The notes beneath the pieces were generated by a model that saw only the letters and a program-made list of their open reading frames with translations, had not been told where the DNA came from and made no database searches. From the NCBI GenBank assembly GCA_003483745.1, contig DMYD01000042.1, positions 195,172 to 259,171 of the forward strand: DNA of 64,000 bases. The letters run 5' to 3'. The position numbers were made by a program, and so were the translations under genes. Shown here in pieces: positions 43,064-51,785 of this stretch. Position 1 is the first letter of the stretch; every line of letters starts with the position of its first letter. The DNA is from Roseburia sp. (GTDB taxonomy: Bacteria > Bacillota > Clostridia > Lachnospirales > Lachnospiraceae).

Positions 43064-44591
43064 TTATACACTCTCAAACTCATCCATGATCTCCTGTGAA
43101 GGCGGTGCAGTCAAAAGACTGACAACAACGATCGCAGCGGCAGAGCATAAAAACGCCGGAAGCAGTTCATAAATTCCAAACAGACCGCCAAGTGGAGCAA
43201 TCAGATATTTCCAGACAAACACCATGACGCCGCCGACGATCATTCCGGCAAGTGCGCCGTTTCGATTGGTCCGCTTCCAGAATAATGAAAATAACATAAC
43301 TGCACCAAACGTTGCACCAAATCCTGCCCAGGCGAAAGATACAATACGGAATACCGAACTGTCCGGATTTCTTGCAAGAAAAATACCAATAATGGCAATC
43401 ACAACAACCGTGAGCCTTGCCAGAAGCATGGAAGATTTCCTGGAGAGCTTTAATCCCATACAATCACAGAACAGGTTTTGTGAAACACATGAGGATGCAG
43501 CCAAAAGCTGGGAATCCGAAGTTGACATGGTGCTTGCAAGGATTCCGGCGAGGATCAGTCCCGCCATAATGACTGCAATGACACCATGATTGCTTAAAAG
43601 TACGGCTGTTCTTACAATCAGAGTCTCAGACTGAGAGGAATTTTCGAATTGATCGAGTGCACCTGCTTTGGTCATCGCAGAGCCGATAATGCCGATAAAA
43701 ATAGCTATGAACATGGAAATAACAACCCATACAGAGGCAATACGTCTGGAAGTTTTTAACTTATTTTCATCCTCGATTCCCATAAAACGAAGCAGGATAT
43801 GCGGCATGCCAAAGTATCCGAGTCCCCACGCAAGCGTGGAAGCAATGGTAAGACTTTTATATGGTACAGACGCTCCGGTCGCAGGATCATGAGAGGATAA
43901 CAGGCTTAAATATCCGCTCATGGACTTTGCGTTTGTGATAACAGCATCGAATCCACCGGCAGTGTGGACACCGAAAATTACAACGATAAACAACGCGATC
44001 GTCATAATAATACTCTGGATCAGATCCGTCATGCTTGCTGCGAGAAAGCCGCCGAGTGAGGGTGTACAAAACGATAACGATAGCGCTGCTGATCATTGCC
44101 GGAAGATAAGAAACACCAAACAGTGTAGAAAATAATTTTCCACATGCAGCAAAACCGGAAGCGGTATACGGTACAAAGAAAATTACGATCATAATTGCCG
44201 AAATTGCCATCAGCGCATGACTCTTATCACGGTATCTGTTTTCAAAAAAAGACGGCAGAGTAATGGAATTGTTTGCTTTGTGAGTATAACGGCGAAGACG
44301 TTTTGCAACGATCAGCCAGTTGAGATAGGTACCGATTGCAAGTCCGATCGCAGTCCAGCCAGCCTCCGCGCAGCCGGAAAGATAAGCAACACCGGGCAAT
44401 CCCATCAAAAGCCAGCTGCTCATGTCAGAAGCCTCCGCACTCATTGCAGTTACAATTGGTCCGAGTTTACGTCCACCCAGATAAAAATCAGATACATCAT
44501 TGTTTCTTTTCGAATAGAGTACACCAATGCCTACCATCAGTATCAGATAAATGATCATGACGAGCAGAAGCCCTATTGTTTGTCCTGTCAT
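43064..44591 (-). pseudogene. putP: Sodium/proline symporter (PutP type), frameshifted
   Basis: A sodium:solute symporter of the SSS family, PutP-like (YLGGRKLGPIVTAMSAEASD near the N-terminus). Two frames join only by a frameshift. The N-terminal frame starts at ATG 44591 (AAAGGAGAG upstream) and runs correctly to VLYTL near 44060; the rest, GGFLAASMTDLIQS onward, is in another frame down to 43064. Reading the minus strand, ACCCTCACTCGG looks like ACCCTACTCGG with one extra base at about 44057-44062. As given, the protein would stop being a transporter after about 180 residues. It is either a real recent mutation or a sequencing error. Confidence 0.88.
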
Positions 44592-44629
44592 AACAAAACT
44601 CTCCTTTATCTTTTGTATAAAATTTTGCA

Positions 44630-44658
44630 AGTATATCATGAATAAAGCATTACTGCAA
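44630..44658 (-). promoter_or_regulatory. SigA promoter of the symporter
   Basis: On the minus strand TTGCAG (44658-44653), a 17 bp spacer and TATACT (44635-44630), about 39 bp before the start codon. Confidence 0.72.
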
Positions 44659-44698
44659 TACTGTATCACAATAAAGTTGCAATGTAAAATATTTTTTA

Positions 44699-44727
44699 TT
44701 GACATAGCCTGGAAGATATGGTACTTT
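44699..44727 (+). promoter_or_regulatory. SigA promoter of the fluoride riboswitch unit
   Basis: TTGACA at 44699-44704, a 17 bp spacer and TACTTT at 44722-44727, with an extended -10 TGG directly upstream. Predicted start near 44734. Confidence 0.72.
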
Positions 44728-44739
44728 ACAGAAAAAGTA

Positions 44740-44834
44740 TGAAATGGGAATGAGGTTCTCCCACGATTGATTCGAAACCGCTATTGTTAGCTGATGACTT
44801 CTGTGTAAATTGCACGGAGGTATCAGCTTTTTTT
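44740..44834 (+). promoter_or_regulatory. Fluoride (crcB-type) riboswitch
   Basis: The aptamer has P1 TGGGA/TCCCA around the loop ATGAGGTTC (44745-44763), then GAAACCGC (44774-44781) and the conserved GCTGATGACTTCTG (44790-44803), matching the crcB-motif pattern. The 3' GCTGAT is also the left arm of a terminator (44789-44795 with 44822-44828, T-run to 44834), so fluoride binding should allow readthrough. It lies upstream of a CLC-family channel gene, the expected target. Confidence 0.92.
44789..44834 (+). terminator. Fluoride-riboswitch-controlled terminator
   Basis: AGCTGAT/ATCAGCT closes a longer hairpin with an inner GTG/CAC stem, followed by seven T. Confidence 0.88.
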
Positions 44835-44867
44835 GATTCATAGGAAATTATATCTTATGAATCAAAA
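44831..44867. repeat. Short palindromic element, copy 2
   Basis: TTTTGATTCATA at 44831-44842 pairs perfectly with TATGAATCAAAA at 44856-44867. The loop GGAAATTATATCT resembles the copy at 1040-1064. The left arm begins in the T-run of the riboswitch terminator. Confidence 0.6.
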
Positions 44868-44956
44868 AGCCCTCCGGGATGGATGTGCATCTCGCCAAGA
44901 AGAAGTTAGCTGTAAACAGCACCGCCAGGGCGCGAAAGAGTCGCAAGCGACTTTTT
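44868..44956 (+). ncRNA. Structured element of unknown type between riboswitch and channel gene
   Basis: About 90 bp with GCCCT (44869-44873) able to pair with AGGGC (44927-44931), an inner TAGCTGTAAACAGC region, and a small terminator-like hairpin AGTCGC-AA-GCGACT (44939-44952) followed by TTTTT. A frame of about 54 codons crosses it but has no ribosome binding site. It may be a dispersed repeat or a second attenuator. Confidence 0.4.
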
Positions 44957-45033
44957 ATCGTGATTTCGTAAAATATTTAAATAAAGTAGAAAGGACTTTG
45001 TGCAAAAAATTTGCGCAATGAAGGATTAAGCGG

Positions 45034-46239
45034 ATGGAAAATAGATCACAAACTTTTATTTTATCTCTAAAATATGTATTGCTTGCCATTTTAACCGGTG
45101 TGCTGGTTGGAATCATTGACGCAGTATTTGGCAGAGGTCTGCTGGCAATTTCTGATTTCCGGACAACCCACTATCTGTATCTGATACCATTTCTGCCATT
45201 TGCAGGTCTATTGATCACATGGATGTATCATCATTTCAGCGAAACAAGTTTAAAGGGAATGACATTGGTATTTGAGACAGGACAGAAGAAAAGAGATGAC
45301 ATTCCGTTATTTCTGATCCCATTAGTCATGTTTGGAACGTGGATCACACATCTATTTGGAGGAAGTGCAGGGCGTGAGGGCGTCGCTGTACAGATCGGGG
45401 CAACGTTATCACATGCACTTGGCCGTAGATTTCATCTGCCAAAAGACAACCGTGTTATGCTGATTACAGGAATGGCGGCAGGATTTGGCGGTCTATTCCA
45501 GACACCGCTTGCAGCTGTATTTTTTTCTATGGAAGTAATTGTTGCCGGAAAAATACAATATGAAGCTTTGCTGCCGGCGCTGATTGCATCTTATACGGCG
45601 GCATATACCTCGCATACGCTTGGTCTGGGGAAATTTTATGTACCGCTTAAGGATACACTAAAAATATCAGATGCAAACATGGCAGCCCGGCTCGTTATAC
45701 TTGGCATTCTTTTCGGACTGGCCGGGCGATCATTTTCATTTCTGCTTGCAAAATCTAAAAAAATTTTTGCAGAAAAGATGACAAATCCATATATCCGGAT
45801 TGGAGTCAGTTCTATTCCGTTAGCACTGATCTTATTTCTACTTTATAATGGAAGATACAGTGGACTGGGAACAAATCTGATTTCTGCTGCATTTTCTGAT
45901 GGAACGATTTATCCCTATGACTGGATTTTAAAACTGCTGCTTACCGTCCTGACTCTTGCAATCGGATATCAGGGTGGGGAAGTTACACCGTTATTTTCCA
46001 TCGGTGCATCTCTTGGAATTGTTTTGGGAGGGAGTCTTGGTCTTTCGCCGGTTCACTGTGCGGCACTTGGATACGCAGCCGTATTTGCAGGTGCAACGAA
46101 CACACTGTTTGCACCGGTACTGATCGGACTTGAAGTATTTGGAACAAATGATATGGTGCCATTTCTGATCGTATGCATTTTTGCTTATCTGGTGAATGGG
46201 GATAACTCTATTTATGCGGCACAGGAAGTGAGAAAATAA
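45034..46239 (+). CDS. CLC-family channel/antiporter, probable fluoride exporter
   Basis: A 401-residue CLC membrane protein with about ten helices. The selectivity motif GREGVAVQ is at about 113-120 with the gating Glu at 115. The first motif reads KGMTLVFE, with Met where chloride-type CLCs carry GSGIP; this Met replacement is a mark of the fluoride-specific CLC-F branch. The fluoride riboswitch upstream supports fluoride/proton antiport as function. The ATG is preceded by a moderate AAGGATTAAG site. Confidence 0.92.
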   Translation: MENRSQTFILSLKYVLLAILTGVLVGIIDAVFGRGLLAISDFRTTHYLYLIPFLPFAGLLITWMYHHFSETSLKGMTLVFETGQKKRDDIPLFLIPLVMFGTWITHLFGGSAGREGVAVQIGATLSHALGRRFHLPKDNRVMLITGMAAGFGGLFQTPLAAVFFSMEVIVAGKIQYEALLPALIASYTAAYTSHTLGLGKFYVPLKDTLKISDANMAARLVILGILFGLAGRSFSFLLAKSKKIFAEKMTNPYIRIGVSSIPLALILFLLYNGRYSGLGTNLISAAFSDGTIYPYDWILKLLLTVLTLAIGYQGGEVTPLFSIGASLGIVLGGSLGLSPVHCAALGYAAVFAGATNTLFAPVLIGLEVFGTNDMVPFLIVCIFAYLVNGDNSIYAAQEVRK

Positions 46240-46415
46240 TTTTTTCATTAATTTTGCCATTTTTGCCGTCGTTGTTTCGGATAAGATTTTATGGTAAAAT
46301 ATCAGATATCCAGCGTGAAAAATAAGTTTTTTCATATGCAGGGATAGAGTTTAAAATGACAATGTGATTTAAGATATATATTGTGTAATAAGACGATAAG
46401 GAAGCGAGGACAACC

Positions 46416-47054
46416 ATGAGAAAGAAAGAACTTGCCAAAGAAGTGATCGAACGCCTGAAAAAAGAATACCCGGATGCCGGATGCAGCCTCGAATATGACC
46501 AGGCCTGGAAACTTTTAGTCAGTGTCCGCTTAGCGGCGCAGTGCACGGATGCAAGAGTAAATATTGTCGTAGAAAAACTATATGAAAAATTCCCGGATGT
46601 GGAGTCACTTGCGAAGGCACCGGTAGAAGAAATTGAAGAAATCGTAAGACCATGCGGACTTGGAAAAAGCAAAGCCAGGGATATCAGTGCCTGCATGAAA
46701 ATTTTATGGGAGCAGTATGGCGGAAATGTGCCAGAAGATTTTGATGCGCTTTTAAAACTTCCGGGTGTGGGAAGAAAAAGTGCGAACCTGATCATGGGAG
46801 ACGTATTCGGAAAACCTGCAATTGTGACGGACACCCATTGTATCCGCCTTGCAAATCGTATCGGTCTTGTCGACGGCATCAAGGAGCCGAAAAAGGTGGA
46901 GATGGCTCTCTGGAAAATTATTCCCCCGGAGGAGGGGAGTGATCTGTGTCACCGTTTTGTGTATCATGGACGTGAAGTATGTACGGCACGGACAAAGCCG
47001 TATTGCGACCGTTGCTGTCTGAATGATATCTGCAAAAAAGCCGGTGTGGAGTAA
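46416..47054 (+). CDS. nth: Endonuclease III
   Basis: A 212-residue DNA glycosylase/AP lyase for oxidised pyrimidines. The helix-hairpin-helix LPGVGRKSAN carries the catalytic Lys121, and TDTH carries Asp139. The C-terminal Cys cluster should hold a [4Fe-4S] centre; here the spacing reads C-x7-C-x2-C-x5-C where C-x6-C-x2-C-x5-C is common. AAGCGAGG precedes the ATG. Confidence 0.97.
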   Translation: MRKKELAKEVIERLKKEYPDAGCSLEYDQAWKLLVSVRLAAQCTDARVNIVVEKLYEKFPDVESLAKAPVEEIEEIVRPCGLGKSKARDISACMKILWEQYGGNVPEDFDALLKLPGVGRKSANLIMGDVFGKPAIVTDTHCIRLANRIGLVDGIKEPKKVEMALWKIIPPEEGSDLCHRFVYHGREVCTARTKPYCDRCCLNDICKKAGVE

Positions 47055-47187
47055 CCGATACCGGAAATTCCAGATGTTACCGGTTGGATGGCAGTTTAAA
47101 TTATGATATTCTTTTGCTTGTAATAATTATGTAACAATTATGAAATATTTGAAAAGTATTTCAGGGCAGTACAAATGGAGGAATATC

Positions 47188-47976
47188 ATGAAGAAACAGA
47201 CAATATTAGCATTTACAGCCGCACTTGGAATTGCAATGAGTATATCTGCACCGGTAGAAGCAGCATCCGTTAACCGTATGAACATCTCAGTTTTTGAAAA
47301 GGACTGCACGACAGATCAATGGTCTTCTGTAGAGACAGATTCTATCGGCGATGTACTGAAAAAAATATGTGATCGTTTCCCTGCAATCGTTTTGCCAGGG
47401 GACTGCATGCCGGAACTCCCGAAAGATGACAAAGAGGAGCAGACACCGGATACATCTGGAAAACCAGGTGCATCAGAAAAACCGGATATATCGGAAAAAC
47501 CAGGCACATCGGAGAAACCGGAAGGAAGTCAGCCGGGCGGTACTGAGTCGGGTGGAAACGGTATTATAGACAGTGAACAGTCGAAAGATGATGTAACAGA
47601 AACTTCCTATGCAAAACAGATTTTAAAGCTGGTAAATGCAGAGCGGAAAAAAGCCGGATTAAATGAGTTGGTCTGGGATGAAACAGTTACAACTGCTGCC
47701 ATGACACGTTCAAAAGAGATTGAAAAGTCATTTTCCCATACAAGACCGGATGGAAGAGGCTTTGGGACAGCGATCACGGACCTTGGCATTACCTACCGGG
47801 GAGCCGGAGAGAATATCGCATGGGGACAGAAAACACCAGAGGCGGTTATGAATGCATGGATGAACAGTGAGGGGCACCGTGCAAATATTTTAAATCCCAA
47901 CTTTAAGAAAATCGGTGTCGGTTACCGTACAAACAGCCAGGGAACTACATACTGGACACAGTTGTTTACTTATTAG
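47188..47976 (+). CDS. Secreted CAP-domain protein (YkwD/SCP type)
   Basis: 262 residues. A signal peptide (about 1-27, ending near SAPVEAAS) is followed by an unknown segment, then a Pro/Lys/Glu/Ser linker with repeats of the type EKPGTS (about 90-120), and a CAP domain (about 148-262). The latter shows the cysteine-rich-secretory-protein signatures LVNAERKKAGL, SHTRPDG, GENIAWG and WMNSEGHRANIL. Bacterial CAP proteins are secreted and poorly understood. ATG 47188 follows TGGAGG. It seems to be a single-gene unit. Confidence 0.9.
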   Translation: MKKQTILAFTAALGIAMSISAPVEAASVNRMNISVFEKDCTTDQWSSVETDSIGDVLKKICDRFPAIVLPGDCMPELPKDDKEEQTPDTSGKPGASEKPDISEKPGTSEKPEGSQPGGTESGGNGIIDSEQSKDDVTETSYAKQILKLVNAERKKAGLNELVWDETVTTAAMTRSKEIEKSFSHTRPDGRGFGTAITDLGITYRGAGENIAWGQKTPEAVMNAWMNSEGHRANILNPNFKKIGVGYRTNSQGTTYWTQLFTY

Positions 47977-48040
47977 GAAAATTTGAATAAAAAATTTTTT
48001 TGCATTACGCAGATTATGGTCTGAAATGACTATTTTGATA

Positions 48041-48075
48041 TTAAGCTGTCCTTTCTTTTTAGATGGGACAGCTTA
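48041..48075. other. Hairpin in the intergenic region before the molybdenum hydroxylase operon
   Basis: TTAAGCTGTCC pairs with GGACAGCTTAA across an AT-rich loop. No T-run follows on either strand, so it is not a standard terminator; it lies just upstream of the operon promoter. Confidence 0.5.
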
Positions 48076-48100
48076 ATGTTCGTTAATACTACATTCCCAT

Positions 48101-48129
48101 TTGACGGCAGTACTTCTGTACAGTATAAT
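48101..48129 (+). promoter_or_regulatory. SigA promoter of the molybdenum hydroxylase operon
   Basis: TTGACG at 48101-48106, a 17 bp spacer and TATAAT at 48124-48129, 42 bp before the first start codon. Confidence 0.83.
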
Positions 48130-48170
48130 ATAAATAGCGCCCTTTTATGCGTGACACACAGGAGGAATCA

Positions 48171-48989
48171 ATGTTAACGATCAATGAATACCGCAAGGTA
48201 GAAAGTTTAGAAGAAGCATATGAGCTGAATCAGAAAAAAAATAATAAGATCATCGCAGGCGGTGTCTGGATGAAGATTGGCGACCGGAGGATAGGTACGG
48301 CGATCGATCTGTCAGGGCTTGGGATCGATAAGATCACTGAGACAGATACCGGGTTTGTCATTGGTGCAATGACAACATTGCGGGCGATAGAAAAACATGC
48401 GGGACTTGCCGCATATACAAACGGAGCTATCCGTGAGAGTGTCCGCCACATTGTCGGTGTACAGTTCCGGAATTGTGCAACCATAGGTGGAAGTATTTTC
48501 GGACGTTTCGGTTTTTCCGATGTACTGACCGTATTTCTGGCAATGGATACCCAGGTAGAACTGTATCAGGCAGGTATGGTCTCCTTAAAAGAATTTATTG
48601 ATCTGCCATATGATAATGATATTTTAGTGGCTCTGCATGTGGCAAAAAAGCCAATCCGCATTGCCTATTTAAGCCAGCGCAACACGGCTACTGATTTTCC
48701 GGTGGTCGCATGTGCAGTATCTGAATATGATGACAGTCTGCATGTGAGCATCGGAGCAAGACCGGCACATGCAAAATTGATAGAACTTCCGATTGGTTCC
48801 GGCAAGCCGGTTGGTTTCGGAAAGCAGCTTCCGCAAGGATTTGAAAAAGATGAGGAACTGGTAAAAGAACTTGCCGTCTGGTGTGCGGATCAGTTTACTT
48901 ACGGAAGCAACCGCAGAGCCGGCGCGGATTACAGAAAACATGTTGCAGGTGTGCTGATCCGCAGGGCGGTTATGTCTTTTAAATCATAG
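48171..48989 (+). CDS. Molybdenum hydroxylase, FAD-binding subunit
   Basis: 272 residues of the CoxM/XdhB FAD-binding family: an N-terminal FAD loop (KIIAGGVWMKIG; usually AGGTDL), NCATIGGSIFG in the middle and a C-terminal CO dehydrogenase flavoprotein domain. It passes electrons from the Fe-S subunit to FAD. AGGAGG precedes ATG 48171. First gene of a unit with the [2Fe-2S] and molybdopterin subunits. Confidence 0.92.
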   Translation: MLTINEYRKVESLEEAYELNQKKNNKIIAGGVWMKIGDRRIGTAIDLSGLGIDKITETDTGFVIGAMTTLRAIEKHAGLAAYTNGAIRESVRHIVGVQFRNCATIGGSIFGRFGFSDVLTVFLAMDTQVELYQAGMVSLKEFIDLPYDNDILVALHVAKKPIRIAYLSQRNTATDFPVVACAVSEYDDSLHVSIGARPAHAKLIELPIGSGKPVGFGKQLPQGFEKDEELVKELAVWCADQFTYGSNRRAGADYRKHVAGVLIRRAVMSFKS

Positions 48990-49020
48990 AAAATACAAGA
49001 AATGGAGAACAAACAATAAG

Positions 49021-49485
49021 ATGAAAATACATGTATGGCTGAATGAGCGTGAAATCACACGCGAGATAGCAGCAGATCTTCCGCTTTTGGAATTTGTCCG
49101 GTCAGAGGGCTGTTACAGTGTAAAAAGAGGATGTGAAACATCCAACTGTGGTCTTTGTACCGTATGGCTTGACCATAAACCGGTACTTTCCTGTTCCGTG
49201 TTAGCAGCAAGAGCTGACGGTACACATATCACCACCTTAGAAGGCGTGGAAGAACGTGCAAAAGAGTTCGGTACTTACCTTGCAAAACAGGGTGGTGAAC
49301 AATGTGGGTTCTGCAATCCGGGATTTATTATGAATGTACTTGCAATGGAAGATGAACTGGAAAATCCGACTGAGGAGGATATGAAAGAATATCTTGCCGG
49401 AAATCTCTGCAGATGCAGTGGATATGAAAGTCAGCTTCGTGCGGTTAAAGAATACCTGAAATTTAAAATGGGGGAAAAGGCATGA
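49021..49485 (+). CDS. Molybdenum hydroxylase, [2Fe-2S] subunit
   Basis: 154 residues with the two expected clusters: a plant-ferredoxin-type cluster (CETSNCGLC and a later Cys in VLSC) and a C-terminal helical cluster domain (CGFCNPGFIM and LCRCSGY). It relays electrons between Moco and FAD. The TGA overlaps the ATG of the large subunit by 4 bp. Confidence 0.95.
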   Translation: MKIHVWLNEREITREIAADLPLLEFVRSEGCYSVKRGCETSNCGLCTVWLDHKPVLSCSVLAARADGTHITTLEGVEERAKEFGTYLAKQGGEQCGFCNPGFIMNVLAMEDELENPTEEDMKEYLAGNLCRCSGYESQLRAVKEYLKFKMGEKA

Positions 49486-51785
49486 ATAGCAGTACAAACT
49501 TAAGAAAACCGGGAAAATTTGTCAATGCTCCCGTAATAAAAAAAGATGCGATGGCTCTTGTAACCGGGAAACCGGTCTATATGGATGATGTGGCACCAAA
49601 GGACTGTCTGATTGTAAAAGTACTGAGAAGTCCACATGCCCACGCGCTGATCAAAGACATCCGCACAGATCTTGCAGAAAAAATAGACGGTATTGTCTGT
49701 GTACTTACCTATAAAGATGTTCCAAAACGCCGTTTTACCATGGCTGGGCAAACATATCCGGAACCAAGTCCATATGATCGTTATATATTAGAAGATCGTG
49801 TCCGTTTTGTCGGTGATCCGGTTGCAATCGTTGCCGGAGAGACAGAAAAAGCAGTGGATATGGCGTTAAAACGGATCAAAGTAACCTACGAAGTTTTAGA
49901 TGCAGTACTGGATTTTCATACCGCAAAGGATAATCCGGTTTTAGTACATCCGGAGGACGACTGGAAGTCACTTTGCCCGGTCGGTGCTGATAACAAACGA
50001 AATCTTTGTGCATCCGGTATGGATAAAGAGGGCGATGTGGACGCTGTCATCGCAGACTGTGACATTGTATTAGACGAGACTTACCATGTCAAAGCCATGC
50101 AGCAGAGTATGATGGAAACGTTCCGTACCTGCACTTATATGGATACATATGGTCGTCTGATCGTGCTTGGTTCTACGCAGATTCCATTCCATGTACGAAG
50201 GATCGTTGCAAATGCCCTCGATATTTCAAAAGCAAAAGTGCGTGTCATCAAACCGCGTATCGGTGGAGGTTTCGGTGCAAAACAGACAGTTGTCACAGAA
50301 GTATATCCGGCGATCGTGACATGGAAGACCGGCAAACCGGCAAAAATGATCTATACCAGAGAGGAATCCATGATTGCCTCCTCACCACGCCATGAAATGG
50401 AAGTCCGGGTACGTCTTGGGGCAATGTCGGATGGAACAATCCGTGCCATTGATCTGTATACACTTTCCAACACCGGTGCATTCGGTGAGCATGGTCCGAC
50501 TACGGTTGGACTGAGTGGACACAAATCCATTCCGATGTACCATACTGAAGCATTCCGTTTCCGGTATGATGTTGTCTATACCAACCGGATGTCCGCAGGC
50601 GCCTACAGAGGTTATGGTGCGACACAGGGTATTTTTGCAGTAGAGTCTACGGTCAATAAGTTAGCGGATCAGCTTTCCATGGATCCGGTCTTACTTCGTC
50701 AGAAAAATATCATCCATGAGGGAGATGTGATGCCGGCATATTATGGAGAGACAACAAACAGCTGCCGTCTGGAAGAATGTCTGCTGAAAGCTTCCGATAT
50801 GATCGGATGGAAAGAAAAAGGGCAGCGTACTGTCATGCCTGATGGAAAGATCCGGGCACGCGGTGTTGCGATGGCAATGCAGGGATCTTCCATTTCAAAC
50901 TGCGATGTGGGTTCTGTCACTGTAAAATTAAGTGATGAGGGTACCTATCATATCACGGTCGGCTGTACAGACATGGGAACCGGATGCGATACGATCATCG
51001 CCCAGTTTGCGGCAGACGTGTTAGAGACACCGATCGATAATATTTCTGTGTATGGTGTTGATACCGACATTTCCCCATATGATTCCGGCTCGTATGCGTC
51101 CAGCACGACCTATCTGACCGGAATGGCAGCAGTAAAGGCATGCGAGCAGCTCCGGGAACGCATCATCGCGCTTGCAGCAGTACGCATGAACAAAGACGCC
51201 TCGGCACTTACTTTTGATGGAGAAAATGTCATGGATGAGTCCGACGGTACAAAGATGAGTCTGTTTGACATTGCAACAGCCTCCATGTGCAATAATGAGA
51301 TTTCACTGGAAGTCACCTATTCACACAGCTCTCCGGTATCACCACCACCATTTATGGCTGCCTGTGCTGAGATTGAAGTGGATCCGGAAACCGGTGCGAT
51401 CGAGTTATTAGATTATACCGCCTGTGTCGACTGTGGAACGGTTGTAAATACCAACCTTGCAAGAGTGCAGACCGAGGGTGGTCTTTTGCAGGGAATCGGT
51501 ATGACACTGTATGAAGATATCTGGTACGATGAGAGAGGAAAAAACCTTTCCAATTCCTTTATGCAGTATAAAGTGCCAAGCCGTCTGGATACAGACCGTA
51601 TCCGTGTAGAATTTGACAGCAGCTATGAGCCGACCGGTCCGTTTGGTGCAAAATCGATCGGCGAGATCGTCATCAATACACCGGCTCCGGCGATCGTGGA
51701 TGCGGTTTATAATGCAACCGGTGTATGGATCAATGAACTGCCGATCACACCGGAGAAAATTTTGAAAGGAATGCAGGTGATCTGA
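49482..51785 (+). CDS. Molybdenum hydroxylase, molybdopterin-binding subunit
   Basis: 767 residues of the xanthine dehydrogenase family. The Moco-contact motif RIGGGFGAKQ is in the middle and the base Glu728 lies in GAKSIGE near the C-terminus. The enzyme class hydroxylates N-heterocycles or aldehydes with water as oxygen source. Nearby MocA-like and nucleoside phosphorylase genes suggest purine or related substrates, but xanthine itself is unproven. It may be a selenium-dependent hydroxylase; no yqeB or selD gene is in the window. Confidence 0.93.
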   Translation: MNSSTNLRKPGKFVNAPVIKKDAMALVTGKPVYMDDVAPKDCLIVKVLRSPHAHALIKDIRTDLAEKIDGIVCVLTYKDVPKRRFTMAGQTYPEPSPYDRYILEDRVRFVGDPVAIVAGETEKAVDMALKRIKVTYEVLDAVLDFHTAKDNPVLVHPEDDWKSLCPVGADNKRNLCASGMDKEGDVDAVIADCDIVLDETYHVKAMQQSMMETFRTCTYMDTYGRLIVLGSTQIPFHVRRIVANALDISKAKVRVIKPRIGGGFGAKQTVVTEVYPAIVTWKTGKPAKMIYTREESMIASSPRHEMEVRVRLGAMSDGTIRAIDLYTLSNTGAFGEHGPTTVGLSGHKSIPMYHTEAFRFRYDVVYTNRMSAGAYRGYGATQGIFAVESTVNKLADQLSMDPVLLRQKNIIHEGDVMPAYYGETTNSCRLEECLLKASDMIGWKEKGQRTVMPDGKIRARGVAMAMQGSSISNCDVGSVTVKLSDEGTYHITVGCTDMGTGCDTIIAQFAADVLETPIDNISVYGVDTDISPYDSGSYASSTTYLTGMAAVKACEQLRERIIALAAVRMNKDASALTFDGENVMDESDGTKMSLFDIATASMCNNEISLEVTYSHSSPVSPPPFMAACAEIEVDPETGAIELLDYTACVDCGTVVNTNLARVQTEGGLLQGIGMTLYEDIWYDERGKNLSNSFMQYKVPSRLDTDRIRVEFDSSYEPTGPFGAKSIGEIVINTPAPAIVDAVYNATGVWINELPITPEKILKGMQVI

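Noticed and set aside
44050..44075. Programmed frameshift in the symporter gene
   Set aside because: No slippery heptamer or downstream pseudoknot is visible, and the family does not use frameshifting.
44905..44930. Resemblance of the minus strand to the SRP RNA segment CTGTTTAC
   Set aside because: The conserved SRP core with GGAAGGAAGCAGCC is absent, so it is not SRP RNA.
44857..45021. 54-codon frame before the CLC gene
   Set aside because: No ribosome binding site; it runs through a structured element with terminator-like hairpin.
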